From the NCBI RefSeq assembly GCF_030056735.1, contig NZ_JASHKN010000003.1, forward strand, positions 248,001-312,000: a stretch of DNA of 64,000 nt. The letters are read 5' to 3'. Positions 18,074-25,011 of the stretch are shown piece after piece; the stretch's first letter is position 1; every line of letters starts with the position of its first letter. The stretch is from Rhodococcus sp. IEGM 1409 (GTDB lineage: Bacteria; Actinomycetota; Actinomycetes; Mycobacteriales; Mycobacteriaceae). A program made the position numbers and the translations under genes. The notes under the pieces are model-generated. The model was not told the DNA's origin, did not search any database, and was given only the letters and a program-made list of their open reading frames with translations.

Positions 18074-18848
18074 TTCTGCTGCTGATCGGGTGATCCGGCC
18101 ACCGGACCCACATCCGTCCGGGGCGACCCCGCCGATCCTGCAAACCGAACTCATCCCGCGCCACGTCGCGTTGGTGATGGACGGCAACGGTCGGTGGGCT
18201 CAGGAGCGCGGTTTGCCGCGAACCGCCGGGCACGAACGCGGCGAAGCTGTCCTGATGGACACGGTGTGCGGTTGCATCGAGATGGGCGTCGGGTGGCTCT
18301 CCGCCTACGCCTTCTCCACCGAGAACTGGAAGCGCAGTCCCGACGAGGTTCGATTCCTGATGGGCTTCAACCGTGACGTCATCCGCCGCCGACGCGACGA
18401 GATGAACGAAATGGGTGTGCGTGTTCGGTGGGCCGGTCGTAAGCCGCGCCTGTGGGCAAGTGTGATCAAGGAACTCGAGATCGCCGAGGAACTGACCAAG
18501 AACAACACCGTCATGAATTTGACCATGTGTGTGAATTACGGTGGTCGGGCCGAAATTGCCGATGCGGTAAAGGAAATCGCGAAGCGCGTCGCCGCCGGCG
18601 AGATCAATCCGGACAAGATCACCGAGGCGACAGTGGCCAAGTACCTCGACGAACCCGACATGCCCGACGTCGATCTGTTCCTGCGCCCGTCGGGAGAACA
18701 GCGGACGTCCAATTTCTTGATCTGGCAATCCGCCTACGCCGAAATGGTGTACCAGGAGAAGCTGTTTCCCGATTTCGACCGCCGCGACCTGTGGGCCGCG
18801 TGCGTCGAATACGCCTCACGCGACCGTAGATTCGGTGGCGTCAAATGA
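18030..18848 (+). CDS. uppS: Long-chain isoprenyl diphosphate synthase (Z-decaprenyl/undecaprenyl type)
   Basis: This is a cis-prenyltransferase of 272 residues that makes the polyprenyl diphosphate carrier for peptidoglycan, arabinogalactan and lipoarabinomannan. It has the motifs [20 protein letters not shown] (catalytic Asp near residue 50), [20 protein letters not shown], and [24 protein letters not shown]. In M. tuberculosis the orthologue next to recO is the decaprenyl diphosphate synthase, so a C50 product is likely. The ATG lies 44 bp inside recO in another frame, and the next gene overlaps its stop (ATGA), so translation is chained. Confidence 0.95.
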   Translation: MEPVIRRREPRTPLDSAADRVIRPPDPHPSGATPPILQTELIPRHVALVMDGNGRWAQERGLPRTAGHERGEAVLMDTVCGCIEMGVGWLSAYAFSTENWKRSPDEVRFLMGFNRDVIRRRRDEMNEMGVRVRWAGRKPRLWASVIKELEIAEELTKNNTVMNLTMCVNYGGRAEIADAVKEIAKRVAAGEINPDKITEATVAKYLDEPDMPDVDLFLRPSGEQRTSNFLIWQSAYAEMVYQEKLFPDFDRRDLWAACVEYASRDRRFGGVK

Positions 18849-19267
18849 CAGGGGAGAACATGACCGACACCACCGACGAAGCAGCCCGCCTACAAGAACG
18901 TGCGGCCGCCTCGCTGGCGCATTTCGTGACGGTCGATGTGGCTGCCGACGGATCACTGGGTTTCCAGTACTCGGGCGCGCTGTGTTCGATCCAGGCGATG
19001 AATCTGTCCGAGGGTCTGGACGTGCTGTCCATGACGTGTGTTCTCGCGTGGGACCGGCCGGTCAGCGCGGCACTGCATCGCAAGGTGGCCGAGCGGAATC
19101 GGACCATCCAATTCGGCTCGATCGCGGTGTTCGGTCACGGCAGTCTGGCGGACGTCATCCTGCGGTACACGTTCCCGGCGGCCGGACTGGACGACGAGGC
19201 ACTGACCACGATGTTGCTACTTGCGCTCACCGGCGCCGATACGGCGCGTCAGGGCCTGATTCCCTGA
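18845..19267 (+). CDS. Conserved protein of unknown function (YbjN-like fold suspected)
   Basis: This 140-residue soluble protein has no signal peptide. It is acidic at its start, followed by alternating strands and a helix ([38 protein letters not shown]). The pattern resembles the YbjN/type-III-chaperone-like fold, but this is impression only. Its ATG overlaps the uppS stop. A gene of the same size lies in the same position in M. tuberculosis (the Rv2360c position), which supports it as real. Its stop codon falls inside a duplicated hairpin sequence shared with the end of zur. Confidence 0.75.
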   Translation: MTGENMTDTTDEAARLQERAAASLAHFVTVDVAADGSLGFQYSGALCSIQAMNLSEGLDVLSMTCVLAWDRPVSAALHRKVAERNRTIQFGSIAVFGHGSLADVILRYTFPAAGLDDEALTTMLLLALTGADTARQGLIP

Positions 19268-19306
19268 CGCCGTCAGGCGGGGCTTGATTCCCTGACGCCG
19301 TCAGGA
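19258..19306. repeat. Tandemly duplicated hairpin between convergent genes
   Basis: A 20-bp unit ending in CCTGACGCCGTCAGG occurs twice (palindromes at 19264-19278 and 19292-19306), 28 bp apart. Each palindrome is perfect around one central base. The first contains the stop of the preceding gene and the second reaches the stop of zur. The two hairpins could act as a bidirectional terminator, though there is no long T-run. Confidence 0.7.
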
Positions 19307-19747
19307 GGCGGCGCAGTCGCGGCAGGTACCGAAGATCTCTACGGTATGGCTCACTTCGGTGAAACCGTTGTCTTCGGCGATGGTCTGTGACCACTGCTCG
19401 ACCGTCGGCCCCTCGACCTCTACGGTGAATCCGCAGTTGCGGCACACCAGGTGATGATGGTGGCCAGAGGAGCACCGACGGTAAACGGACTCGCCTGTGT
19501 CGGTGCGCAGAACGTCGATGGTTCCGGCGTCGGAGAGTGCCTGCAGCGTGCGGTAGACGGTGGTCAAGCCGATGCCTTCACCGCGCTTGCGTAGTTCGTC
19601 GTGTAGTTCTTGTGCCGACTTGAATTCGTCGATGTCGTCGAGCAAGGCGGAGATGGCGCTGCGCTGTTTGGTGGAACGAACGCCGACGGTAGCCGGTCCA
19701 CGTTTCGAGGTCGTACTGCCCGGAGTGTTCATGCGGTGGAATCTCAT
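19301..19747 (-). CDS. zur: Zur, zinc-responsive Fur-family repressor
   Basis: This 148-residue Fur-family protein is the second gene of the smtB-zur pair, as in mycobacteria. It shows the winged helix (SAQELHDELRKRGEGIGLTTVYRTLQAL), the inter-domain metal site with a histidine run (CSSGHHHHLVCRNCG), and a C-terminal CRDC that with CRNC forms the structural zinc site. I start at ATG 19747, which overlaps the smtB stop in an ATGA arrangement. A start at ATG 19732 would remove five residues and fits equally well. It should repress zinc uptake genes when zinc is plentiful. Confidence 0.9.
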   Translation of the reverse strand: MRFHRMNTPGSTTSKRGPATVGVRSTKQRSAISALLDDIDEFKSAQELHDELRKRGEGIGLTTVYRTLQALSDAGTIDVLRTDTGESVYRRCSSGHHHHLVCRNCGFTVEVEGPTVEQWSQTIAEDNGFTEVSHTVEIFGTCRDCAAS

Positions 19748-20127
19748 CCTTCTTCGGCGTGGGCGACAGCGTCGACGACGATGTGTGCGAGGTGATCGTC
19801 GACGAGTCGATAGAGAACTTCTCGTCCGTTGCGTTCGCCGCGGACGACGCCCGCTGCTTTGAGAACGCGCAGATGCTGGCTGATGAGTGGCTGAGTGACA
19901 CCGAGAGCGCCGACGAGTTCGTGAACGCAACGCTCCGACTCGTGCAGTTGAAGCACGATCGCGATCCGGACGGGTGCAGCCAGTGCCCGCAGAATTTCGC
20001 CGGCGGCCGCCAAGGTCTCCTTGGGTGGCACGGGCGCGGGAGGTGCGGCCTCGAACGGGTCGTGCGTGTGTCCGAGGTCGGAATGATCATGGCTTTTGTG
20101 GAGATCGCCGGTATCCGCAATGCTCAC
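19744..20127 (-). CDS. smtB: SmtB/ArsR-family zinc-sensing repressor
   Basis: This 127-residue repressor has a His/Asp-rich N-terminus (HKSHDHSDLGHTHD) and the ArsR helix-turn-helix SERCVHELVGALGVTQPLISQHLRVLKAAGVV. The complete alpha-5 zinc site is present as D-x-H and, eleven residues later, H-x-x-E in DDHLAHIVVDAVAHAEE, matching the SmtB pattern. It is the first gene of the smtB-zur operon. In M. tuberculosis the orthologue releases DNA when zinc is high, which lets zur be expressed. Likely operators lie in the glyS-side intergenic region. Confidence 0.93.
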   Translation of the reverse strand: MSIADTGDLHKSHDHSDLGHTHDPFEAAPPAPVPPKETLAAAGEILRALAAPVRIAIVLQLHESERCVHELVGALGVTQPLISQHLRVLKAAGVVRGERNGREVLYRLVDDHLAHIVVDAVAHAEEG

Positions 20128-20187
20128 AGCGAGGCTCCTTCGAGGGGTCGATCATGATGTCCGGGCATAGCCATCTCACCACATTAT

Positions 20188-20224
20188 TGCAAATCACTTT
20201 CATTTTGATATGCACAAGTATGCA
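20188..20224. promoter_or_regulatory. Candidate zinc-regulator boxes between smtB-zur and glyS
   Basis: TGCAAATCACTTTCA (20188-20202) matches 13 of 15 positions of the actinobacterial Zur-type box TGAAAATGATTTTCA on the minus strand. Next to it TATGCA occurs twice with a 10-bp period (20209-20214 and 20219-20224), in the AT-rich segment expected for an SmtB operator. The consensus is from memory, so which protein binds which element is inferred. Confidence 0.5.
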
Positions 20225-20325
20225 TGTCAACCTTGGACGGAAGTGCGTGGCAGCCGCCAGATAGGCTGATGGTGCGAAAAGCGCACGAAAATCATGCATC
20301 TATTACCCAGATGGAGAGCAATCGA

Positions 20326-21717
20326 GTGGCACCCAAGTCCAAGATCGAAGCCGTTGTCAATCTCGCCAAGCGGCGAGGCCTGGTCTACCCGTGCGGTGAG
20401 ATCTACGGCGGTACCAAGTCCGCATGGGACTACGGCCCATTGGGTGTCGAGCTCAAGGAGAACATCAAGCGTCAGTGGTGGCGCAACATGGTCACCAGCC
20501 GCGAGGACGTCGTCGGCCTCGACTCGTCGGTGATTCTGCCCCGCGAGGTGTGGGTCGCATCCGGTCACGTCGGTGTCTTCAACGACCCGCTCGTCGAGTG
20601 CCTCAACTGTCACAAGCGCCACCGTCAGGATCACCTGCAGGAGGCGTACGCGGAGAAGAAGAAGCTCGACAACCCGGACGACGTCACGATGGACCTCATC
20701 GGTTGCCCCGACTGCGGCACCGTCGGTCAGTGGACCGAGCCGCGTGACTTCAACATGATGCTCAAGACGTACCTCGGCCCTGTCGAGAGCGAAGAGGGCA
20801 TGCACTACCTTCGCCCCGAGACCGCTCAGGGCATCTTCGTGAACTTCGCCAACGTGCTGACCACCTCGCGTAAGAAGCCGCCGTTCGGCATCGGCCAGAT
20901 CGGCAAGAGCTTCCGCAACGAGATCACCCCGGGCAACTTCATCTTCCGCACCCGCGAGTTCGAGCAGATGGAGATGGAATTCTTCGTCAAGCCGGGCGAG
21001 GACGAGCAGTGGCATCAGTACTGGATCGACTACCGCCTGGACTGGTACACCGGCCTCGGCATCAACAAGGACAACCTGCGTCTCTACGAGCATGCGCCGG
21101 AAAAGCTTTCGCACTACTCGAAGGGCACGACCGACATCGAGTACCGCTTCCACTTCCAGGGCAGTGAATGGGGCGAGCTCGAGGGCATCGCGAACCGCAC
21201 CGACTTCGATCTCTCGACGCACTCCAAGCATTCGGGCACCGAGCTGAACTACTACGACCAGACGACGGGCGAGCGTTACACGCCGTACGTCATCGAGCCG
21301 GCGGCCGGTCTGACGCGTTCGCTGATGGCCTTCCTGGTCGACGCCTACACCGAGGACGAGGCGCCCAACTCCAAGGGCGGCGTCGACAAGCGCACGGTGC
21401 TCCGCCTGGATCGTCGACTCGCTCCCGTGAAGGCTGCGGTTCTGCCGCTCTCGCGTAACGCGGACCTGACGCCCAAGGCAAAAGATCTTGCAGCGCAGCT
21501 GCGTCAGAATTGGAACGTCGAGTTCGACGACGCCGGCGCCATCGGTCGTCGTTACCGTCGCCAGGACGAGATCGGCACACCGTTCTGCATCACGGTCGAC
21601 TTCGACACCCTCGAAGATCAGGCCGTCACGGTGCGTGAGCGTGACTCCATGGCGCAGGAACGCGTCGCCCTCGATCAGGTGGAAAGCTACCTGGCTGCAC
21701 GGCTGATCGGTTCCTGA
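20326..21717 (+). CDS. glyS: Glycine-tRNA ligase (alpha2 type)
   Basis: This class II glycyl-tRNA synthetase charges tRNA-Gly. With the GTG start at 20326 it has 463 residues, the size of the M. tuberculosis enzyme, and begins [36 protein letters not shown] Shine-Dalgarno lies 8 nt before this GTG; the ATG at 20311 has none. Class II motif 2 is seen as [26 protein letters not shown] and motif 3 near [15 protein letters not shown] zinc-binding CXXC pair (CLNCHKRH and CPDCG) lies in the insertion. The gene is divergent from smtB-zur and ends at a strong terminator. Confidence 0.97.
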   Translation: MAPKSKIEAVVNLAKRRGLVYPCGEIYGGTKSAWDYGPLGVELKENIKRQWWRNMVTSREDVVGLDSSVILPREVWVASGHVGVFNDPLVECLNCHKRHRQDHLQEAYAEKKKLDNPDDVTMDLIGCPDCGTVGQWTEPRDFNMMLKTYLGPVESEEGMHYLRPETAQGIFVNFANVLTTSRKKPPFGIGQIGKSFRNEITPGNFIFRTREFEQMEMEFFVKPGEDEQWHQYWIDYRLDWYTGLGINKDNLRLYEHAPEKLSHYSKGTTDIEYRFHFQGSEWGELEGIANRTDFDLSTHSKHSGTELNYYDQTTGERYTPYVIEPAAGLTRSLMAFLVDAYTEDEAPNSKGGVDKRTVLRLDRRLAPVKAAVLPLSRNADLTPKAKDLAAQLRQNWNVEFDDAGAIGRRYRRQDEIGTPFCITVDFDTLEDQAVTVRERDSMAQERVALDQVESYLAARLIGS

Positions 21718-21743
21718 TTCTCGTTCAACAGTGTTCGACAATG

Positions 21744-21788
21744 ACGGGCGGTTCTTCTCATTCGAGAAGGGCCGCCCGTTTTCTCTTT
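21744..21788 (+). terminator. Rho-independent terminator of glyS
   Basis: An outer 8-bp stem ACGGGCGG/CCGCCCGT (21744-21751 and 21772-21779) encloses an inner 6-bp CTTCTC/GAGAAG stem with an ATTC loop. A T-rich tail (TTTTCTCTTT) follows directly. Confidence 0.9.
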
Positions 21789-21822
21789 CCCTGATGGTCC
21801 TAACAGGCGCAGGATCGAAGTT

Positions 21823-22404
21823 ATGAGAAAACTCAGCGTGACAAACAGCGTGACTCTCGACGGTGTCATGCAGGCACCTGGTGGGCCGGACGAAGACCGC
21901 CGTGGCGGATTCGAGCACGGTGGATGGGCGGCACCTTTCAACGATTCCGTCATGGCGCAGAAGATGGGGGAGGGGATGGCGAAGAAATCCGAGTTGCTCT
22001 TCGGACGCAGAACCTACGAGAACTTCGCCTCGTACTGGCCCCTTCAGGCCGACAATCCGTTCACCGAGGTGCTCGACAACACGCAGAAGTACGTAGCTTC
22101 AAGAACTTTGGGCGAACCGCTCCCGTGGAAGAACTCCACCTTGTTGAACGGTGATGCCGCCGACGCGGTAGCCGCGCTCAAGGAATGCGAGGGTCCGGAT
22201 CTGGTGATTCTGGGCAGTGGAGACTTGATCACGTCATTGGCCGAGCGGCGCCTCGTCGACACCTACACCCTGCTCATTCATCCGCTGGTTCTCGGAACTG
22301 GGCGCAGAATGTTCCCCGACGGCGCTGCGCTCGCTCAGTTCACCCTCGTCGACAGCGTCCCCACGACAACAGGCGTCATCATTGCGACTTATCAGGTGAG
22401 CTGA
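21823..22404 (+). CDS. Dihydrofolate-reductase-like (RibD C-terminal domain) protein
   Basis: This 193-residue protein belongs to the RibD_C/dihydrofolate reductase-like family, which is common in actinobacteria and mostly uncharacterised. It starts MRKLSVTNSVTLDGVMQAPGG, the usual first strand and loop, has a nucleotide-binding LLFGRRTYENFASYWP region, and ends with a strand-rich VDTYTLLIHPLVLGTGRRMFPDG. It has its own Shine-Dalgarno-like sequence, and the glyS terminator separates it from glyS. The last 13 bp overlap the convergent MepB-family gene. The substrate is not known. Confidence 0.85.
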   Translation: MRKLSVTNSVTLDGVMQAPGGPDEDRRGGFEHGGWAAPFNDSVMAQKMGEGMAKKSELLFGRRTYENFASYWPLQADNPFTEVLDNTQKYVASRTLGEPLPWKNSTLLNGDAADAVAALKECEGPDLVILGSGDLITSLAERRLVDTYTLLIHPLVLGTGRRMFPDGAALAQFTLVDSVPTTTGVIIATYQVS

Positions 22405-22856
22405 ACAGCAGGTGAGCTGAACACATCGGGGAACTCGCCGAAATGCCGCATCTGCCAGCGCTGAGTTCTGACTGCTTGCACACTGGTCGGCGTGACCCAG
22501 GGCGGATAAACCCGGATAGCGCGCTTACCACCCGAGAAGTTCGTCGACACGACGTCGTGTTCGACGAGGGTCTCGACAGGAAAGACGAAGTGCCCCAGAC
22601 GTTCTTCGCCGTGTACCTTCACCACGAACAGCATGATGCTGTCGCTGGTGTCGAAGGGGCGGATGGGCCCGGCATCGGAACGGCGCCACAGCGTGACGAA
22701 CTGACCGAGCTTGGTAGGCGTCGTCTTGGCGGTTCGATAGACGGTCATGAGCCCGTTGACGGTCAGCGTGTGAGCACCGTACTCGGCGCCCTCAGGCTCG
22801 GGAATCGGTGTGGACCAGGTAAATCCGTCGGCGTTCATCGGCAACGATGATGGCAC
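22392..22856 (-). CDS. MepB-family protein
   Basis: This 154-residue soluble protein resembles the MepB family (PF08877), named after a gene near a staphylococcal efflux pump whose function remains unclear. Typical pieces are EYGAHTLTVNGLMTVYRTAKTTPTKLGQFVTLWRR, then SIMLFVVKVHGEERLGHFVFPVETLVEHDVVS, and a basic C-terminal GGKRAIRVYPPWV. The start at 22856 lacks a strong Shine-Dalgarno, and an ATG six codons downstream is an alternative. Its 3' end overlaps the preceding convergent gene by 13 bp. Confidence 0.75.
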   Translation of the reverse strand: MPSSLPMNADGFTWSTPIPEPEGAEYGAHTLTVNGLMTVYRTAKTTPTKLGQFVTLWRRSDAGPIRPFDTSDSIMLFVVKVHGEERLGHFVFPVETLVEHDVVSTNFSGGKRAIRVYPPWVTPTSVQAVRTQRWQMRHFGEFPDVFSSPAVQLT

Positions 22857-22859
22857 GAA

Positions 22860-22894
22860 CCACCGACAGCCTTCGTGTCGAACGCTGTCGGTGG
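22860..22894 (-). terminator. Hairpin downstream of the NTF2-like gene
   Basis: A perfect 11-bp stem CCACCGACAGC/GCTGTCGGTGG (22860-22870 and 22884-22894) has a 13-nt loop. It lies 10 bp after the stop of the minus-strand NTF2-like gene and just before the MepB-family start. There is no T-run, so termination may be weak. Confidence 0.55.
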
Positions 22895-22903
22895 AAGGCC
22901 GCT

Positions 22904-23269
22904 TCAGGCCGAAGGCACCTTGTCGAGGAACCCGAGGACAAGCGTCACACGCCCGTCGTCATCGCGTTCGAGTACGTCGAATCCGTCGATCAGTGACTCG
23001 GCCCCCGAAGGGCCGAGAGCCCAACCGAATCGCGCCTGTCGGTGGTGCGCGTCGACCGGTCCGATGAGAGTGAAGCGCATGCCCGGAAACTGTTGCTGCA
23101 CAGCGTTGATCATCGCGTCGATCTGTTCGTGCCCGGTGACGTCCGCGAGCGGATCGGTGTAGCGACCGGCTGGTGCGAACAGTTGCTCGATCCGCGCCTT
23201 GCGGGCGTTGATATCTGTTTCGTTCCACATGTCGATGTAGGCATCGGCAATGGCGTCGAAGTCGCTCAT
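22904..23269 (-). CDS. NTF2/SnoaL-like small protein
   Basis: This 121-residue protein has the cone-shaped NTF2-like pattern: an N-terminal helix (DFDAIADAYIDMWNETDINARKARIEQLF), then PAGRYTDPLADVTGHEQIDAMINAVQQQFPGMRF and a C-terminal curved sheet (RQARFGWALGPSGAESLIDGFDVLERDDDGRVTLVLGF). Many members are enzymes or ligand-binding proteins of unknown substrate. The ATG at 23269 has an AGGGAG Shine-Dalgarno 6 nt upstream. The divergent neighbour is an HTH regulator 124 bp away. That regulator could control it, as seen for similar NTF2-like/MmyB pairs, but this is inference. Confidence 0.8.
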   Translation of the reverse strand: MSDFDAIADAYIDMWNETDINARKARIEQLFAPAGRYTDPLADVTGHEQIDAMINAVQQQFPGMRFTLIGPVDAHHRQARFGWALGPSGAESLIDGFDVLERDDDGRVTLVLGFLDKVPSA

Positions 23270-23393
23270 GGTAGCTCCCTTGATCAGTACCCGGCGTTCT
23301 CGCCGGCTGATATCACTGTTGTGCCGAAACTGCTCCGGGTCGATTACCTCGGAGGTCATGGCCTCGGCTACCTCGGGTCGCTACCTTGGGGGA

Positions 23394-24200
23394 ATGACCT
23401 TCGAGACGATGGACGTGGGCACCGAACTCAAACGGTGGCGGGAGCGGCGAAGGCTCACTCAGTTGGGTCTCTCGACAGCGGCAGGCGTGTCGACCAGGCA
23501 CCTGAGCTTCATCGAGACCGGCCGCTCGAAACCCAGCCGGGATATGATTCTCCACCTATCTGAATGCCTGGATGTTCCTCTACGGCAACAGAACACGCTT
23601 CTACTGGCAAGTGGTCACGCGCCGGAGTACTCGCAGAAGTCGTTGGCGGAAGCGCCGATGTCAGCAGTGAGTGAGGCCATCGATCGCATCATCGACGCGC
23701 ATGACCCGTATCCGGCGGTGGTGGTCGATCAGCAGTGGGAGATGGTTGCCGGGAACGAGGCCGTGGGAATTCTGATCGAGGGCGCCGCTGCGTTCCTTCT
23801 GGAGCCACCGGTGAACGTATTGCGGTTGAGCTTGCATCCTGAGGGAATGGCGCCGCGGATCGTCAACCTCGCGCAATGGCGGACGCACCTGCTCGCGAGA
23901 CTGGCGCGGGAAGTGGAGGTGAGTGCCGATGCGCAGTTGTCGTCGTTGCTCGACGAGCTGCGCACTTATCCGAGCGGAGGGGACTGGCACGACGACCGCG
24001 CAAATTCTCTGCTGGTTCCGTTGCGTGTACGCGCCGGCGATACCGAACTGGCGATGTTCAGCACCACCACCGTGTTCGGTACGCCGCGCGACGTCACACT
24101 CGCAGAGATTGCGATCGAATCGTTCTATCCGTCGGACAAGCAGACGGCCGACTACTTTCGATCGGCCGCGAAGGTCAAAGAGACTTCTTGCCGAACTTGA
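23394..24200 (+). CDS. Helix-turn-helix regulator with MmyB-like ligand domain
   Basis: This 268-residue protein has an N-terminal XRE-type HTH (LKRWRERRRLTQLGLSTAAGVSTRHLSFIETGRSKPSRDMILHLSECLDVP, residues 10-60). A larger MmyB-like domain follows, recognisable by YPAVVVDQQWEMVAGNEAVGIL and the tail YFRSAA. The ATG at 23394 follows GGGGGA. The family (MLTR-type) typically controls an adjacent divergently transcribed gene, here the NTF2-like gene. Its last 26 bp overlap the convergent mannosyltransferase gene. Confidence 0.85.
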   Translation: MTFETMDVGTELKRWRERRRLTQLGLSTAAGVSTRHLSFIETGRSKPSRDMILHLSECLDVPLRQQNTLLLASGHAPEYSQKSLAEAPMSAVSEAIDRIIDAHDPYPAVVVDQQWEMVAGNEAVGILIEGAAAFLLEPPVNVLRLSLHPEGMAPRIVNLAQWRTHLLARLAREVEVSADAQLSSLLDELRTYPSGGDWHDDRANSLLVPLRVRAGDTELAMFSTTTVFGTPRDVTLAEIAIESFYPSDKQTADYFRSAAKVKETSCRT

Positions 24201-24912
24201 GCTTCCACGGCACCAGAGCAGACTCCAACTGAACCGAGAGACTCATCTTGGAGACGCCTTCGGTGCGCTCCTCGAAGCGAATGGGCGTTTCGGCGATCTT
24301 CATGCCGCGCTGAACAACTCGGTAGTTCATCTCGACCTGGAACGCGTAGCCGTTGCTCTGCACCGATTCGACGTCGATGTCGCGCAAGGTCTTTGCATGC
24401 CACGCCTTGAAGCCGGCGGTCGCATCCTTCACGTGAAGTCGCAGAATGGCGTTGACGTAGAAGTTCGCCCAGGCGGACAGCGCCTTGCGATGCCACGGCC
24501 AGTCGCCGGCGACTGCGCCGCCTTCGACGTAACGGGAGCCGAGAACGACTGCCGCATCGGTAGTGGTGAGGATCTCGATCATGGCGGGGATCGCTTCGGA
24601 CGGGTGCGAGAGATCTGCGTCCATCTGAATGACGATGTCTGCGTTCTCCGCCAATGCCCGGCTCATGCCCGCGACGTAAGCACGGCCGAGACCGTCTTTG
24701 ACCGTGCGGTGAAGTACTCCCACCGGGATGGGGCCGTCGATACCCAACTTGTCGGCAACCTCGCCCGTACCGTCGGGGGAGTTGTCATCCACCACGAGGA
24801 CGTGCAGGTTCGGGATCTTCAACGCGGCGAGGCGATCGACGAGCTTTGGCAGGTTCTCACGCTCGTTGTATGTAGGTACAACGACGGTTATCTGCGGGGC
24901 GACGCTTTCCAT
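24175..24912 (-). CDS. ppm1: Polyprenol monophosphomannose synthase
   Basis: This 245-residue GT2 glycosyltransferase transfers mannose from GDP-mannose to polyprenyl phosphate, giving the donor for lipoarabinomannan and glycoprotein mannosylation. Motifs are ITVVVPTYNERENLPKLV, the VVDDNSPDGTGEVAD strand, the DxD-like VIQMDADLSHP near residue 95, and LGSRYVEGGAVAGDWPWHR. Only the synthase domain is present. The M. tuberculosis protein is fused to an Lnt-type acyltransferase, but here no second domain is present and no acyltransferase gene lies next to it. Corynebacteria also have the two parts as separate genes. Confidence 0.9.
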   Translation of the reverse strand: MESVAPQITVVVPTYNERENLPKLVDRLAALKIPNLHVLVVDDNSPDGTGEVADKLGIDGPIPVGVLHRTVKDGLGRAYVAGMSRALAENADIVIQMDADLSHPSEAIPAMIEILTTTDAAVVLGSRYVEGGAVAGDWPWHRKALSAWANFYVNAILRLHVKDATAGFKAWHAKTLRDIDVESVQSNGYAFQVEMNYRVVQRGMKIAETPIRFEERTEGVSKMSLSVQLESALVPWKLKFGKKSL

Positions 24913-25011
24913 AACACCTTCGTATGATCTGTGATCCCGACTTGCCGGATGAAGCGTACGACGAGTGCGGTCGTGAACAAAGTAGGGATTTTACTACCTC
25001 GACGGGATCCG

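Noticed and set aside
20227..21918. A 563-codon open frame on the strand opposite glyS
   Set aside because: glyS on the other strand is unambiguous and explains the codon pattern. Long antisense frames are common in high-GC genes, and this one shows no family motif.
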